Shown here: one piece after another, positions 1 through 8,214 of the stretch
Position numbering within the stretch: the first letter of the stretch is position 1
Layout of the letters: the number at the start of each line of letters is the position of its first letter
Assembly (NCBI GenBank): GCA_028693085.1
Contig: JAQUWC010000017.1
Coordinates: forward strand, 1-29,783
DNA from: UBA5266 sp002411545
Lineage (GTDB): Bacteria; Bacteroidota; Bacteroidia; Bacteroidales; WCHB1-69
Direction of reading: 5' to 3'
DNA length: 29,783 nt
Position numbers and translations under genes: made by a program
The notes under the pieces: generated by a model
The model's database searches: none
What the model was told of the DNA's origin: nothing
What the model saw: the letters and a program-made list of their open reading frames with translations, nothing else

Positions 1-729
1 GCCTGTTATCAAGAGACGGTTGAAAAAGCCAGGGGTGATTGTTGATTTTCCTTTATATAGAGCCTTTAGTCCCTTAACCGCCACTTCTCGCGCTTGCTTC
101 ATTAAATGTAAACGACCGGCAATACGAATAAAATTCCCTTTTTTTATAAAAAAATCTGTTTCAACGCCACCGGGACATAGATTCGTAACGTTTATATGAT
201 AAGGCTTTAATTCGGCTGCTAATGATTTGGATAACTGGTGTAAATATCGTTTGGAAGCGGCATACAAAGAAAGGGTGGGGTAGGGAGTATAGGCTGTTAA
301 GGACGAAACAATCATGATATGTCCTTGACGTGCTCTTTTCATCTCTCTGCCGAAATAACGACATAATAGAGTTGGATTTACCACTTGTAGGTTTAGGATA
401 TCTGTAATTTGTTCGGGGGATGTATTTGACAATGATCCGACTCGATTCATTCCGGCATTACAAATAAGCATGTCAGGCTTTAAGCCTTTTTCTTTGCAAA
501 AAGCAAACACTTTTTCAGCGGAATCGGTTTCGCAAAGGTTCAAAGCCATAGGGTAAAGATCGACACCGTAAGGACGAAGTTTCTGTAAGGCTGTCTCTAA
601 TTTGGAAGCTCTGCGTGATATGAGAATCAGCTTATAACCTTGTTTTGCCAATAATTCGGCACAGGCAAAACCTATACCCGAACTCGCTCCGGTTATCAAA
701 GCTGTCTTTTGTGCTTGGGTTATGCTCAT
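1..729 (-). CDS. Short-chain dehydrogenase/reductase (SDR), C-terminus cut by window edge
   Basis: An NAD(P)-dependent oxidoreductase of the classical SDR fold, probably cytosolic; substrate unknown. Reading from the ATG at 729, the Rossmann motif TGASSGIG lies near residues 14-21, followed by CNAG, the catalytic serine in SSLTAY, the YAASK active-site pair, and CPGGVETDFF after it. The frame is open to base 1, so the end and stop codon are missing; about 243 residues are visible, close to the usual 250-270. It lies 27 bp downstream of the 5-alpha-reductase-like gene on the same strand, so the two are probably co-transcribed. That context allows a hydroxysteroid or other hydrophobic ketone/alcohol substrate, but the sequence does not prove it; a general acyl or sugar substrate is also possible. 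The SDR assignment is firm, the specificity is not. Confidence 0.9.
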   Translation of the reverse strand, partial: MSITQAQKTALITGASSGIGFACAELLAKQGYKLILISRRASKLETALQKLRPYGVDLYPMALNLCETDSAEKVFAFCKEKGLKPDMLICNAGMNRVGSLSNTSPEQITDILNLQVVNPTLLCRYFGREMKRARQGHIMIVSSLTAYTPYPTLSLYAASKRYLHQLSKSLAAELKPYHINVTNLCPGGVETDFFIKKGNFIRIAGRLHLMKQAREVAVKGLKALYKGKSTITPGFFNRLLITG

Positions 730-756
730 GAAACTAAGGTTATGAGGATAATCGTA

Positions 757-1545
757 TTAATAAATAAAAGGAAAAATACGCTTCAACTTGCGTTCTTTAA
801 ATTCTTCCCCGAACATGAGCTCATATTTATGGTATATGGCATTCGAACGAGGCACCAGATTGGCAAAAGTCCATAAGGCAAAAACAGCACCTGCCCAGGA
901 CCATGTTAAGACAGCAAAGCCTATCCACTCAATGGTTTCACCAAAATAATGTGCCGACGATACATAATTAAACATTCCCCCTTTGGGTAAGTAATGTTTC
1001 GTATCGCCCGGTTGACGCAATTGTTGTATGATGCGATCGGATGAAATATTGATATACATACCTCCGAAAAATACCAGTGTGCCTATGATAAATTGCGGAC
1101 TGCTAAGCCATGAAAGTGTGTAATAGTTAGCAGGAGCAAAATAAAAAATCCAGCCGCCTTGCGCCAAAGCATTGCATATATTAAAACCTATGCCCATAAA
1201 CATCACACTTAAAGGCATCTTACTATTACCTTTTAACATCAATGGATAAATAAAGGCTCGTCGAAAATAATGAAACTGAAAAAATAGAAATAGCAAGAAT
1301 GGAACCGCATCAAAACGACGAGAGGAAAAATACCACAACACTAACATCGACAGAAATACCGGCATCTCCATCAATGTCCAGGCCTTCTTGTTGCTGATGG
1401 TAATACCCCATTTAGGATCGAGAAACATACCATAACCTGCTTCTATAAAGTACAATGCAATAAAAACTACCCCGGCGATAATTGCCATGCCTATTAAAAA
1501 ATAATTAAATGTATCCAATGTGAGAAATGTTAATGCTTGTTCCAT
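757..1545 (-). CDS. Steroid 5-alpha-reductase-family membrane protein
   Basis: A 262-residue polytopic membrane protein of the 3-oxo-5-alpha-steroid 4-dehydrogenase family (family knowledge: NADPH-dependent reduction of a C=C double bond next to a carbonyl in steroids or other hydrophobic substrates). Many hydrophobic segments run through the chain. The family's C-terminal pattern is clear: FHYFRRAFIYP near residues 91-101, SSAHYFGETIEWIGFA near 196-211, and the closing NLVPRSNAIYHKYE with FG-(E)EF and FPFIY at the very end. Length matches the family (about 250-260). A TAATTTTG -7 box sits 14 bp upstream of the start, and the SDR gene follows after 27 bp. In gut Bacteroidales, homologues act on bile-acid-type 3-oxo intermediates; here the physiological substrate is unknown. 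Confidence 0.88.
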   Translation of the reverse strand: MEQALTFLTLDTFNYFLIGMAIIAGVVFIALYFIEAGYGMFLDPKWGITISNKKAWTLMEMPVFLSMLVLWYFSSRRFDAVPFLLFLFFQFHYFRRAFIYPLMLKGNSKMPLSVMFMGIGFNICNALAQGGWIFYFAPANYYTLSWLSSPQFIIGTLVFFGGMYINISSDRIIQQLRQPGDTKHYLPKGGMFNYVSSAHYFGETIEWIGFAVLTWSWAGAVFALWTFANLVPRSNAIYHKYELMFGEEFKERKLKRIFPFIY

Positions 1546-1558
1546 ACAAAAATTGGAG

Positions 1559-1566
1559 CAAAATTA
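1559..1566 (-). promoter_or_regulatory. Bacteroidota -7 box for the 5-alpha-reductase/SDR pair
   Basis: The minus strand reads TAATTTTG, matching the TAnnTTTG -7 consensus of the Bacteroidota primary sigma factor. It lies 14 bp before the ATG, implying a very short leader. No convincing -33 TTTG box is seen. Confidence 0.45.
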
Positions 1567-1830
1567 CACTAAAAAATTTTATACTATTATAAGTGGATGG
1601 ATTTTTTTTCTATTATTAGAAATCTTAAAAAGATAATTCGATACTATTCAAAAAAATGTGTAAATTCAAAAAAAAATACTTTTGAAAAAATAAAAATTAT
1701 TAGATATGAATTTCACTCAAAAGCAAATTTATGAAATACTAGAACAAGTACTATGTATTGAATAATTAAAAATAAGGTAAACATATTTTGCACGTATTGT
1801 AAAAAAAGTTCTAATTAGAAAATGAATGAT

Positions 1831-2117
1831 ATGGATTAATGTAATTTATTAATCCTGAAAATTACGAAATTCTGTTAATGCGTGGCATACCTACAGCATG
1901 CCGATTTTCATCTTTATCATTTGTTTTACAGAGCTAAACATTCCATCAGGAATGTTTTAATTTTATGTAATAGATTTTTCGCTTTATTCGGAATTTTATT
2001 TAAAATAATAATTTCATGGAAAAGTTAATTCTCCACATAAACAGCATTCCGCAGGAATGAATCACTCGATAGAAAATGCGATAATCCAACAGTTTCTTTG
2101 CATTCCGTTAGGAATGC
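1831..2117. repeat. Palindrome-rich intergenic repeat, copy A
   Basis: A roughly 290-bp element aligning base for base, at about 85% by eye, with copy B at 3743-4120 in the same orientation. It holds four imperfect palindromes: 1884-1902 (GGCATACC/AGCATGCC type), 1937-1956 (AACATTCC/GGAATGTT), 2044-2059 (GCATTCC/GGAATG) followed by AATCACTCGATAG, and 2100-2117 (GCATTCC/GGAATGC). There is no open frame. The surrounding spacer 1567-2241 is otherwise AT-rich; 2136-2170 has a degenerate CTCTGCG/TTTGCGG phrase. I see no gene between 1567 and 2308. Confidence 0.8.
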
Positions 2118-2241
2118 TACTTCTCACAAATTAAAATCTCTGCGGTTCTCTGCGTAAAATCTTTGCGGTTAAATCTTCACATCTCCACTTCTTCACATTA
2201 ATACTTTTTTTACATTTTCCCCTTTCATTAATTTTATTCAG

Positions 2242-2249
2242 TATTTTTG
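2242..2249 (+). promoter_or_regulatory. Bacteroidota -7 box before the lipoprotein pair
   Basis: TATTTTTG followed by C matches TAnnTTTG and lies 59 bp before the ATG at 2309. The -33 element is not clear. Confidence 0.5.
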
Positions 2250-2308
2250 CAAAATAAAATTTTCACTTAAAAATAGAATTCAGCAATTAAATAACTAAAA
2301 AAATTAAA

Positions 2309-2704
2309 ATGAAAACAACTTTATTAAAAGGAAGGCATTTAAATTCCATCGTCCTTAGAAACATTCACGCGATATACATAACACTTCTTATAATAACAAT
2401 CAATAGCAGTTGCACAAAACTTGATATTGAAGAAGGTACACCACCCTGCATTATAGAAAAAATAAAAGAATTTAATAAAACATCCCTATGTGAGGATGCA
2501 AAAGTCGAAAAATATTCTTTTCAAGAGAAAATAGTATATGTTTTCGATCAAGGAAATTGTGGTGCTGATATGAGTGCTGATGTTATAGATTCAGAATGTA
2601 ATTACCTTGGTTATTTAGGCGGTTTAGATGGAAATGGCGAAATTAATGGAGAAAACTTTACGAATGCCGTTTTCATTAAAACTATTTGGAAAAAACAACA
2701 ATGA
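2309..2704 (+). CDS. Small putative lipoprotein, DUF6970-like
   Basis: A 131-residue protein of unknown function, probably exported. The N-terminus is basic then hydrophobic (about residues 17-33) and ends in NSSC, an acceptable though not ideal lipobox with Cys35. The mature part has paired cysteines (PPCI, SLCED, GNCGAD, SECNY), suggesting disulphides in the periplasm or at the surface, and the phrases VYVFDQGNCGADM and LGYLGG near the C-terminus. From memory this resembles a small Bacteroidota family called DUF6970; I cannot run the search. Its stop codon overlaps the next start (ATGA), so it is translationally coupled to the DUF4846 gene. The long basic leader before the hydrophobic stretch leaves the start slightly uncertain. 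Confidence 0.72.
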   Translation: MKTTLLKGRHLNSIVLRNIHAIYITLLIITINSSCTKLDIEEGTPPCIIEKIKEFNKTSLCEDAKVEKYSFQEKIVYVFDQGNCGADMSADVIDSECNYLGYLGGLDGNGEINGENFTNAVFIKTIWKKQQ

Positions 2705-3597
2705 AAGTAATATTAAATATAGGATTTGTTTTGATATTAGCGTTTTGCTTACAAGCCTGTGGACAAGAAGTGAAACAATCCGAAAAAGAAAATCAGTCTG
2801 ACATGACTTTCGACACCTTAAAACGGCAAGAAAGTTTTGAAATAATAAATCCGAAAGGAACAACAATACAAACGCGCATATTGCCTCCCCTGGGATTTCA
2901 ACGGACAAAGCAGCACGACAGTTCTTTTGCGACTTATTTGCGGCAATTGCCCTTAAAACCCCATGGCTCGGAAGTAACATTATACAATGGAGAGGTAAAA
3001 CCAAATTTTGATGTTTATGTGGCAGTGGTTGATCTGCCAATCGGGAATAAAGATTTGCATCAATGTGCCGATGCCGTTATGCGACTCCGAGCGGAATATT
3101 TATGGAAGCGTAAACTATACGATAAAATACATTTCAATTTCACCAATGGTTTTCGTGTTGATTACACGGAATGGATGAAAGGAAAACGTATGGTAGTGAA
3201 AGGCAATACCACCTACTGGACACAATCGGCAGCACCTTCAAACACTTACAAAGATTTCTGGAAATACATGGAGTTGATTTTTAATTATGCCGGAACGCTT
3301 TCACTTTCAAAAGAACTTAAATCGGTTGAAATAAGTGAGATGGAAATCGGCGATGTTTTCATTCAAAGTGGTTTGACCGGACATTCGATTATCGTTGTTG
3401 ATATGGTAGAAGATACCGTCACAGGGGAAAAACTATTTCTTTTAGCACAAAGCTATATGCCTGCACAAGAAACTCAGGTATTACAAAATCCATATGATAG
3501 CAAAATCAGCCCTTGGTATTCCATGAATTTTGGAGAAAGATTAAGCACCCCCGAATGGTCGTTCGAGGCGACCGACTTAAAAAGATTTGAGGAATAA
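2701..3597 (+). CDS. DUF4846 family lipoprotein
   Basis: A 298-residue protein of the DUF4846 family, found mainly in Bacteroidota; biochemical role unknown. I chose the ATG at 2701 over an in-frame start at 2686 because it gives a clean lipoprotein signal peptide (hydrophobic segment ending LQAC, Cys at about residue 20) and a 4-base ATGA overlap with the upstream stop. Recognisable conserved stretches are HGSEVTLYNGEVKP, DLPIGNKDLHQCADAVMRLR, FTNGFRVDY, GDVFIQSGLTGHSIIVVDM and LLAQSYMPAQE. The GHSIIVVD and AQSYMPAQE pattern recalls papain-like or NlpC-type folds, but I see no proven catalytic set. It forms a two-gene operon with the preceding lipoprotein and is flanked on both sides by the same large repeat. 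Confidence 0.88.
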   Translation: MKVILNIGFVLILAFCLQACGQEVKQSEKENQSDMTFDTLKRQESFEIINPKGTTIQTRILPPLGFQRTKQHDSSFATYLRQLPLKPHGSEVTLYNGEVKPNFDVYVAVVDLPIGNKDLHQCADAVMRLRAEYLWKRKLYDKIHFNFTNGFRVDYTEWMKGKRMVVKGNTTYWTQSAAPSNTYKDFWKYMELIFNYAGTLSLSKELKSVEISEMEIGDVFIQSGLTGHSIIVVDMVEDTVTGEKLFLLAQSYMPAQETQVLQNPYDSKISPWYSMNFGERLSTPEWSFEATDLKRFEE

Positions 3598-3630
3598 TTC
3601 ATAAGCATGTTAGTTTTTGTCCCGAAAATC

Positions 3631-3661
3631 AAGTAAGTAAGCAAGTGATTTGGATTCACCC
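3631..3661 (+). repeat. Short repeat sharing an 18-bp identity with 10968-10998
   Basis: AGTGATTTGGATTCACCC (3644-3661) occurs identically at 10981-10998. In both places it is preceded by AAGTAA and followed by weakly similar sequence. GTGA/TCAC forms a small dyad. It may be the end of a decayed mobile element; no transposase is nearby. Confidence 0.55.
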
Positions 3662-3742
3662 GCTTTTTTAATCCAACTATTTAGAGGGATACTTGGGTTA
3701 TAAGAAAAATAAACGACAGTATTGTTGTTTACAGTAAATACT

Positions 3743-4120
3743 ATGGATAATTGTAATTTGTTAATCCTGAAAATCCTGAAATTCTATTATAACGTGGCAT
3801 ACCTACGGCATGCCGGGTTTCATCTTTATCATTTGTTTTACCGAGCTAAACATTCCTGACGGAATGTTTTAATTTTATATNNNNNNNNNNNNNNNNNNNN
3901 NNNNNNNNNNNNNNNNNNNNNNNNNNNNNNNNNNNNNNNNNNNNNNNNNNNNNNNNNNNNNNNNNNNNNNNNNNNNNNNNATTTTATATAATAGATTTTT
4001 TGCTTTGTTAGGAATTTTATTTAAATAATAATTTCCTGCATAAACAGCATTCCGTAGGAATGAATCGCTCGGTAGAAAATGCGATAATCCAACAGCATAT
4101 TTGCATTCCGATAGGAATGC
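3743..4120. repeat. Palindrome-rich intergenic repeat, copy B, interrupted by scaffold gap
   Basis: Second copy of the element at 1831-2117, same orientation. Its four palindromes are 3796-3814, 3848-3869, 4047-4062 (followed by AATCGCTCGGTAG) and 4103-4120. The 100-N gap falls between the second and third. Copy B also lacks about 13 bases present in copy A (near 2019-2035). Together with the stretch to 4264 this spacer contains no open frame that looks coding. Confidence 0.8.
3881..3980. other. 100-N scaffold gap, probably a negative gap
   Basis: Exactly 100 N. The 9 bases to the left (3872-3880, ATTTTATAT) are the same as the first 9 bases to the right (3981-3989). Joining them on that overlap reproduces the structure of copy A across this point, so little or no sequence is likely missing. 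Confidence 0.9.
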
Positions 4121-4195
4121 TACTTTAATTTCTAATTTGTGATAATCCCTGGAAATCTGTGGGAGAAAAGATTATTTATGTATAATAAAAAAGTT

Positions 4196-4203
4196 TATTT
4201 TTG
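4196..4203 (+). promoter_or_regulatory. Bacteroidota -7 box before the first GNAT gene
   Basis: TATTTTTG followed by C, 61 bp before the ATG at 4265. No clear -33 element. Confidence 0.5.
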
Positions 4204-4264
4204 CGCACAAACAACAGCAAAAACATAGTAGAGCAAGGAATTGTTTTAATGATTATATAATATA

Positions 4265-4738
4265 ATGAGTACTATAAGAATAGAAAAATATTGTTATGGT
4301 CAAGAAGAAATGGTCTATAAGCTGATTAAAAAGGTGTACGATGAATATGTTTCGATTGATTACGGTGATGAAGGAAATGCATTTTTTTATGATTGGATAC
4401 AGCCTTCTAAAATATATGAAAGACAACTTAAGAGGATAAATATTTGGCTTGCTTTTAAGGATTCAGACTTAGTGGGAATGATTGAGATTAGAGATAATAA
4501 ATTTATTTCATTGCTTTTTGTAGATAAATTACATCAAAGGCAAGGTATTGCCAAGAATCTTTTTAAAGAATCACTAAGAGAAATTAGGCAAAGAGAGACC
4601 AGCCTTGACAAGTTTTATGTTCATGCTTCACCATATTCTGTTCCTATTTACAGGAAGATGGGTTTTACTGAAACCGATACTATGCGTGAGGAAAACGGCA
4701 TAAAATATTTGCCTATGGAAATGACAATTGAGAAATAA
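4265..4738 (+). CDS. GNAT family N-acetyltransferase
   Basis: A 157-residue cytosolic protein of the GNAT fold, expected to move an acetyl group from acetyl-CoA to an amine; acceptor unknown. The acetyl-CoA binding region is visible as LLFVDKLHQRQGIAKNLFKE (about residues 78-97), a version of the Q/R-x-x-G-x-G/A loop, and the C-terminal beta-bulge region as HASPYSVPIYRKMGFTE (about 120-136). The length is typical. It has its own -7 box and stands alone: the next gene, an AraC regulator, starts 117 bp later behind another -7 box. Acceptors in this family range from peptides to antibiotics and polyamines, so no more specific call is justified. Confidence 0.88.
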   Translation: MSTIRIEKYCYGQEEMVYKLIKKVYDEYVSIDYGDEGNAFFYDWIQPSKIYERQLKRINIWLAFKDSDLVGMIEIRDNKFISLLFVDKLHQRQGIAKNLFKESLREIRQRETSLDKFYVHASPYSVPIYRKMGFTETDTMREENGIKYLPMEMTIEK

Positions 4739-4799
4739 TTTTCGAACATATTGTATAGAAAAATTTGCTCTCTTGCATCTATCATACACTGTTTTTATC

Positions 4800-4807
4800 T
4801 ACTTTTG
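4800..4807 (+). promoter_or_regulatory. Bacteroidota promoter before the AraC regulator
   Basis: TACTTTTG followed by C matches the -7 consensus; a TTG lies at 4773-4775, 24 bp upstream, slightly beyond the usual -33 spacing. The ATG is at 4856. Confidence 0.5.
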
Positions 4808-4855
4808 CACCACAATATTTTTCTAACATAAAATAGCACATTGTTTATTTAAGGC

Positions 4856-5686
4856 ATGCATTTTCAGATCATTCAACCGCAAGGGATATTGCGTCAGTTT
4901 GTGAAATACTATTGGATAATGGAATCGGATCCGGGCGACGGAGATATGAGTGAACGTGTTATTCCCACAGAAAATGTGCAGATCATGTTTCATTATAAAA
5001 ATCCATTTAGCGTATGTACTTCCGATAATAGTATACATCGGCAACCGCAATCTTTTATCAGCGGTTTAAGCAATACTTATTGTGATGTGAGTACGCAGGG
5101 CGAAACCGGTGTAATTGCCGTTACTTTCCGGCCTTTGGGAGCTTGTCATTTTTTTAAATTTCCGATTAGCCAGATAGAAGAAAGGAATATTAACCTGAGG
5201 GATATCTTTGCTGCCGAAATACAGGATGTTGAAGAACAATTGTATGGAATGTCTTCTGCCAAGGAAAGGATAGCTTGCGTGGAAGTTTTCCTGATGCGAC
5301 GTTTTGCTTTGATTCCGGCTTACGATTATCGTTTATTGGAAAGCGGTATTCGTTTAATCAAAGCCGATAGTTTACATGTTAATCCCAATCTTTTGTCGGA
5401 TAAACTTTTTATGACAAACAAAACCTTGGAACGTAAGTTTGCGAAATATATAGGGAAAACACCCAAACAGTTTATTAAGTTAATACGCTTTCAACATATT
5501 CTATCGGAATTACAACATACATCATATAACAATTTAAGTGTTTTTGCTTATGAAAACGGATACTACGATCAGGCGCATTTTATCCGCGATTTTAAGACCT
5601 ATGCCGGATTGACACCCAAAGCGTTTTACCGGAAATACTGTGTTTTAACTACTGACGATCACTGCCACTACAATGAAGTGGAATAA
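4856..5686 (+). CDS. AraC family transcriptional regulator with N-terminal DUF6597-type domain
   Basis: A 276-residue DNA-binding regulator. The N-terminal half begins with FQIIQPQGILRQFVKYYWIM and carries VIPTENVQIMFHY, a pattern I associate with the DUF6597-type sensor domain common in Bacteroidota AraC proteins. The C-terminal hundred residues form the double helix-turn-helix: SDKLFMTNKTLERKFAKYIG (about 181-200), then LSVFAYENGYYDQAHFIRDF and the family ending YAGLTPKAFYRKY (about 231-263). It lies directly upstream of the UvrA-like gene on the same strand with a 126-bp spacer that carries a -7 box, so it probably controls that gene or itself. The inducer is unknown; a toxic compound is a reasonable guess given the neighbour. 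Confidence 0.88.
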   Translation: MHFQIIQPQGILRQFVKYYWIMESDPGDGDMSERVIPTENVQIMFHYKNPFSVCTSDNSIHRQPQSFISGLSNTYCDVSTQGETGVIAVTFRPLGACHFFKFPISQIEERNINLRDIFAAEIQDVEEQLYGMSSAKERIACVEVFLMRRFALIPAYDYRLLESGIRLIKADSLHVNPNLLSDKLFMTNKTLERKFAKYIGKTPKQFIKLIRFQHILSELQHTSYNNLSVFAYENGYYDQAHFIRDFKTYAGLTPKAFYRKYCVLTTDDHCHYNEVE

Positions 5687-5760
5687 AAGAATATTATTTC
5701 CTCGCTTCGTCATATTCCGTTTTTGTCGTTTTTTTACAATTTTCGTTTGGATAAGCGTCG

Positions 5761-5768
5761 TACTTTTG
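5761..5768 (+). promoter_or_regulatory. Bacteroidota -7 box before the UvrA-like gene
   Basis: TACTTTTG followed by C, 45 bp before the ATG at 5813. No good -33 box at the expected distance, as might be expected of an activator-dependent promoter. Confidence 0.5.
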
Positions 5769-5812
5769 CGGAAAATTAAAACTTCTCAACAATATTATTA
5801 AATATATAAATC

Positions 5813-8074
5813 ATGGTCGACAACAGAGACTTCATACACATTCAAAACGCACATACCAACAATCTTAAAAATATTGATATCAGTATTCCTAAACATAAAC
5901 TCGTTGTTTTTACGGGTGTGTCGGGTTCAGGAAAATCTTCTTTGTTGTTCGATACCGTTTATACTGAGGCACAACGTCAGTTAATAGAGACTTTCAGTAC
6001 TTTTGCCCGCACGCGTATGCCTAAATTGTCCCGTCCCGATGTGGATGATATTTTGAATCTCTCAACGGCTATTGTCATCGATCAAAAGCGAATGGGTAAC
6101 AATTTGCGAAGTACCGTCGGAACGGCTACCGAAGTAAATACCTATCTGCGTTTGCTTTATTCTCGTATAGGTCAACCTTTCATAGGTCCTTCTTTCTATT
6201 TTTCTTTCAACCATCCCGAAGGTATGTGTCAGCATTGTCACGGTTTAGGTAAACAGATAAAAATCGACTTGGACTTATTTCTTGATAAGACCAAATCCAT
6301 CAAAGAAGGAGCCATACAACATCCGCATTATAAACCCGGCACCTTTATGTGGAAAGAACTGCTTACCCTGAATGTGGTTGACACGGATAAGGTTTTAAAT
6401 GAGTTTACGGAAGAGGAATTACATAAATTGCTTTATTCCGAACCTTTCAAAATAAAAGGATCTGAAACGAAATTAACCTATACTCGTACCTTTGAAGGCA
6501 TTGCCCGTAAGTTGGAAAATGCTGTCAGTGGCCGGGCGGATGATGAAACGGTACCGGAAGAGAAGAATTCATATACAAAATTTTTCACCTATTCCCCTTG
6601 TCCGGTTTGTAAAGGCAGTCGCTTAAACGACAGGGCACGTTCGGTGAACATCAACGGGATGACATTCAATAAACTCTGTGAAATGGAATTGGTGGATGTA
6701 TTGCCCTTTCTGCAAGGAATTACCGACGATATAGCCAAACCTATACTCTCAAAAGCCATGTTTTTATTACAACAATTAATAGAAATAGGGGTAGGGTATC
6801 TGTCGCTCGACCGTCCGGTCAGCACTTTGTCGGGAGGAGAATCACAAAGGGTAAAAATGTCGAAACAAATGGATTGTAATCTCGTAGATATCTTATATGT
6901 GCTCGATGAACCTTCCATCGGCTTGCATCCCCGCGATACGGCTAAGTTATTGAATATACTGTTTCGTTTAAAGGATAAAGGCAACAGTGTGTTTGTGGTG
7001 GAACACGATCCCGACATCATTAAAGCGGCGGAATGGATAGTAGATATTGGTCCTATGGCGGGACGAAATGGCGGAAATATTGTGTATAACGGTGAACCCG
7101 AAGGTATCAAACAAACCGATAGCATCACCGCTAAATATCTGTTTGCTTTACCGAAACCGGTTTATCGGCGTAAAAACATACATGATTGCTTTGAAATCAA
7201 AGAAGCTAATGTGAATAATTTGAAAAACGTATCGGTAAAGATACCAAAAGGTGTACTTAGCTGTATTACAGGTGTAGCCGGAAGTGGTAAAAGCACCCTC
7301 ATTCACCAATGTTTTGCCAAACAACATCCTGAAGCCATTATCATTGATCAATCCCCGATTGGCAAATCCTCTCGTGCAAATGCAGTTACTTATATCGGTG
7401 TTTTCGACCTGATAAGAAAAGCTTTTGCCGATGCCAATCAAACTTCGGCCTCACTATTCAGTTTTAATTCCAAAGGAGCCTGTGCCAAGTGTAACGGTCA
7501 AGGAATGTTGAGTTTTGAACTTCATTTCCTCGATGCCGTTAAAACGCTTTGTGATGAATGTGAAGGGAAACGTTATCATGCGGATGTACTTGCTTATACC
7601 TATCAAGGGAAAAATATTGCCGAAGTATTGGATATGACCGTTAATCAAGCGGTGGATTTCTTTCACACAGGGAAAATCAAAAAGCTTTTGGAAGTATTGC
7701 AGGAAGTAGGATTGGGCTATTTGAAATTAGGACAATCCCTGTCAACATTGTCCGGGGGAGAATCACAACGTTTGAAAATTGCCAATGAATTAAAAAACAG
7801 TAGTAATATCTATATCATGGACGAACCAACCACGGGTTTGCATATGTCGGATATCGATAATTTTTACTGGATTATCAAATCCTTGGTAGATAAAGATAAT
7901 ACGGTGATTATCATTGAACACAACCTCGATATCATCAAATATGCCGACTGGATTATCGATATGGGACCCGGTGGAGGCAAAGATGGGGGTGAGGTGATTT
8001 TTGAAGGCCGACCGGAGGACATCATCCGCTTTGAAGTATCTTATACGGGGAAGTATCTGGGAGAAGTTTTGTAA
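5813..8074 (+). CDS. UvrA-like double ABC ATPase lacking the UvrB-binding domain
   Basis: A 753-residue soluble protein with two ABC ATPase modules. Module 1: Walker A GVSGSGKSS (35-43), zinc pairs CQHC (139-142) and CPVC (263-266), signature LSGGESQRV (339-347) and LDEPSIGLHPRD. Module 2: Walker A GVAGSGKST (487-495), zinc pairs CAKC and CDEC, signature LSGGESQRL (646-654) and MDEPTTGLH. Canonical UvrA is about 940 residues; here the chain passes straight from the RIGQP segment to FNHPEGMCQHC, so the first zinc finger and UvrB-binding domain are absent. It therefore probably does not load UvrB. Shorter UvrA relatives such as DrrC protect DNA or ribosome-independent targets from intercalating drugs; a role in drug or damage tolerance is inferred. 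Probably controlled by the AraC gene just upstream. Confidence 0.88.
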   Translation: MVDNRDFIHIQNAHTNNLKNIDISIPKHKLVVFTGVSGSGKSSLLFDTVYTEAQRQLIETFSTFARTRMPKLSRPDVDDILNLSTAIVIDQKRMGNNLRSTVGTATEVNTYLRLLYSRIGQPFIGPSFYFSFNHPEGMCQHCHGLGKQIKIDLDLFLDKTKSIKEGAIQHPHYKPGTFMWKELLTLNVVDTDKVLNEFTEEELHKLLYSEPFKIKGSETKLTYTRTFEGIARKLENAVSGRADDETVPEEKNSYTKFFTYSPCPVCKGSRLNDRARSVNINGMTFNKLCEMELVDVLPFLQGITDDIAKPILSKAMFLLQQLIEIGVGYLSLDRPVSTLSGGESQRVKMSKQMDCNLVDILYVLDEPSIGLHPRDTAKLLNILFRLKDKGNSVFVVEHDPDIIKAAEWIVDIGPMAGRNGGNIVYNGEPEGIKQTDSITAKYLFALPKPVYRRKNIHDCFEIKEANVNNLKNVSVKIPKGVLSCITGVAGSGKSTLIHQCFAKQHPEAIIIDQSPIGKSSRANAVTYIGVFDLIRKAFADANQTSASLFSFNSKGACAKCNGQGMLSFELHFLDAVKTLCDECEGKRYHADVLAYTYQGKNIAEVLDMTVNQAVDFFHTGKIKKLLEVLQEVGLGYLKLGQSLSTLSGGESQRLKIANELKNSSNIYIMDEPTTGLHMSDIDNFYWIIKSLVDKDNTVIIIEHNLDIIKYADWIIDMGPGGGKDGGEVIFEGRPEDIIRFEVSYTGKYLGEVL

Positions 8075-8159
8075 AAGTAGAGAAGACAGCTTACATTGAT
8101 CGAAACTTGTATTTAATTAATCCGTTTTAGGTTATTTAAACTTTTATTAAAAATTTAAT

Positions 8160-8167
8160 TATCTTTG
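8160..8167 (+). promoter_or_regulatory. Bacteroidota -7 box before the GNAT-glycosyltransferase pair
   Basis: TATCTTTG followed by T, 48 bp before the ATG at 8215; -33 element weak. Confidence 0.5.
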
Positions 8168-8214
8168 TAGCCGTAAAATAATCACACATCAGAAATATAA
8201 ATATCAGTAACATT

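Noticed and set aside
1546..2308. tRNA or rRNA genes in the long spacers
   Set aside because: No cloverleaf with a TTCGA-type T-loop and CCA end, nor rRNA-like stretches, were found in any spacer.
2624..3040. 138-codon minus-strand open frame over the DUF4846 gene
   Set aside because: Antisense to a clearly conserved coding region; no recognisable protein features.
1831..4120. CRISPR array in the repeat-rich spacers
   Set aside because: The palindromes differ from one another, are irregularly spaced, and no cas genes are present.
6589..7128. 179-codon minus-strand open frame inside the UvrA-like gene
   Set aside because: Antisense shadow of conserved ATPase motifs.
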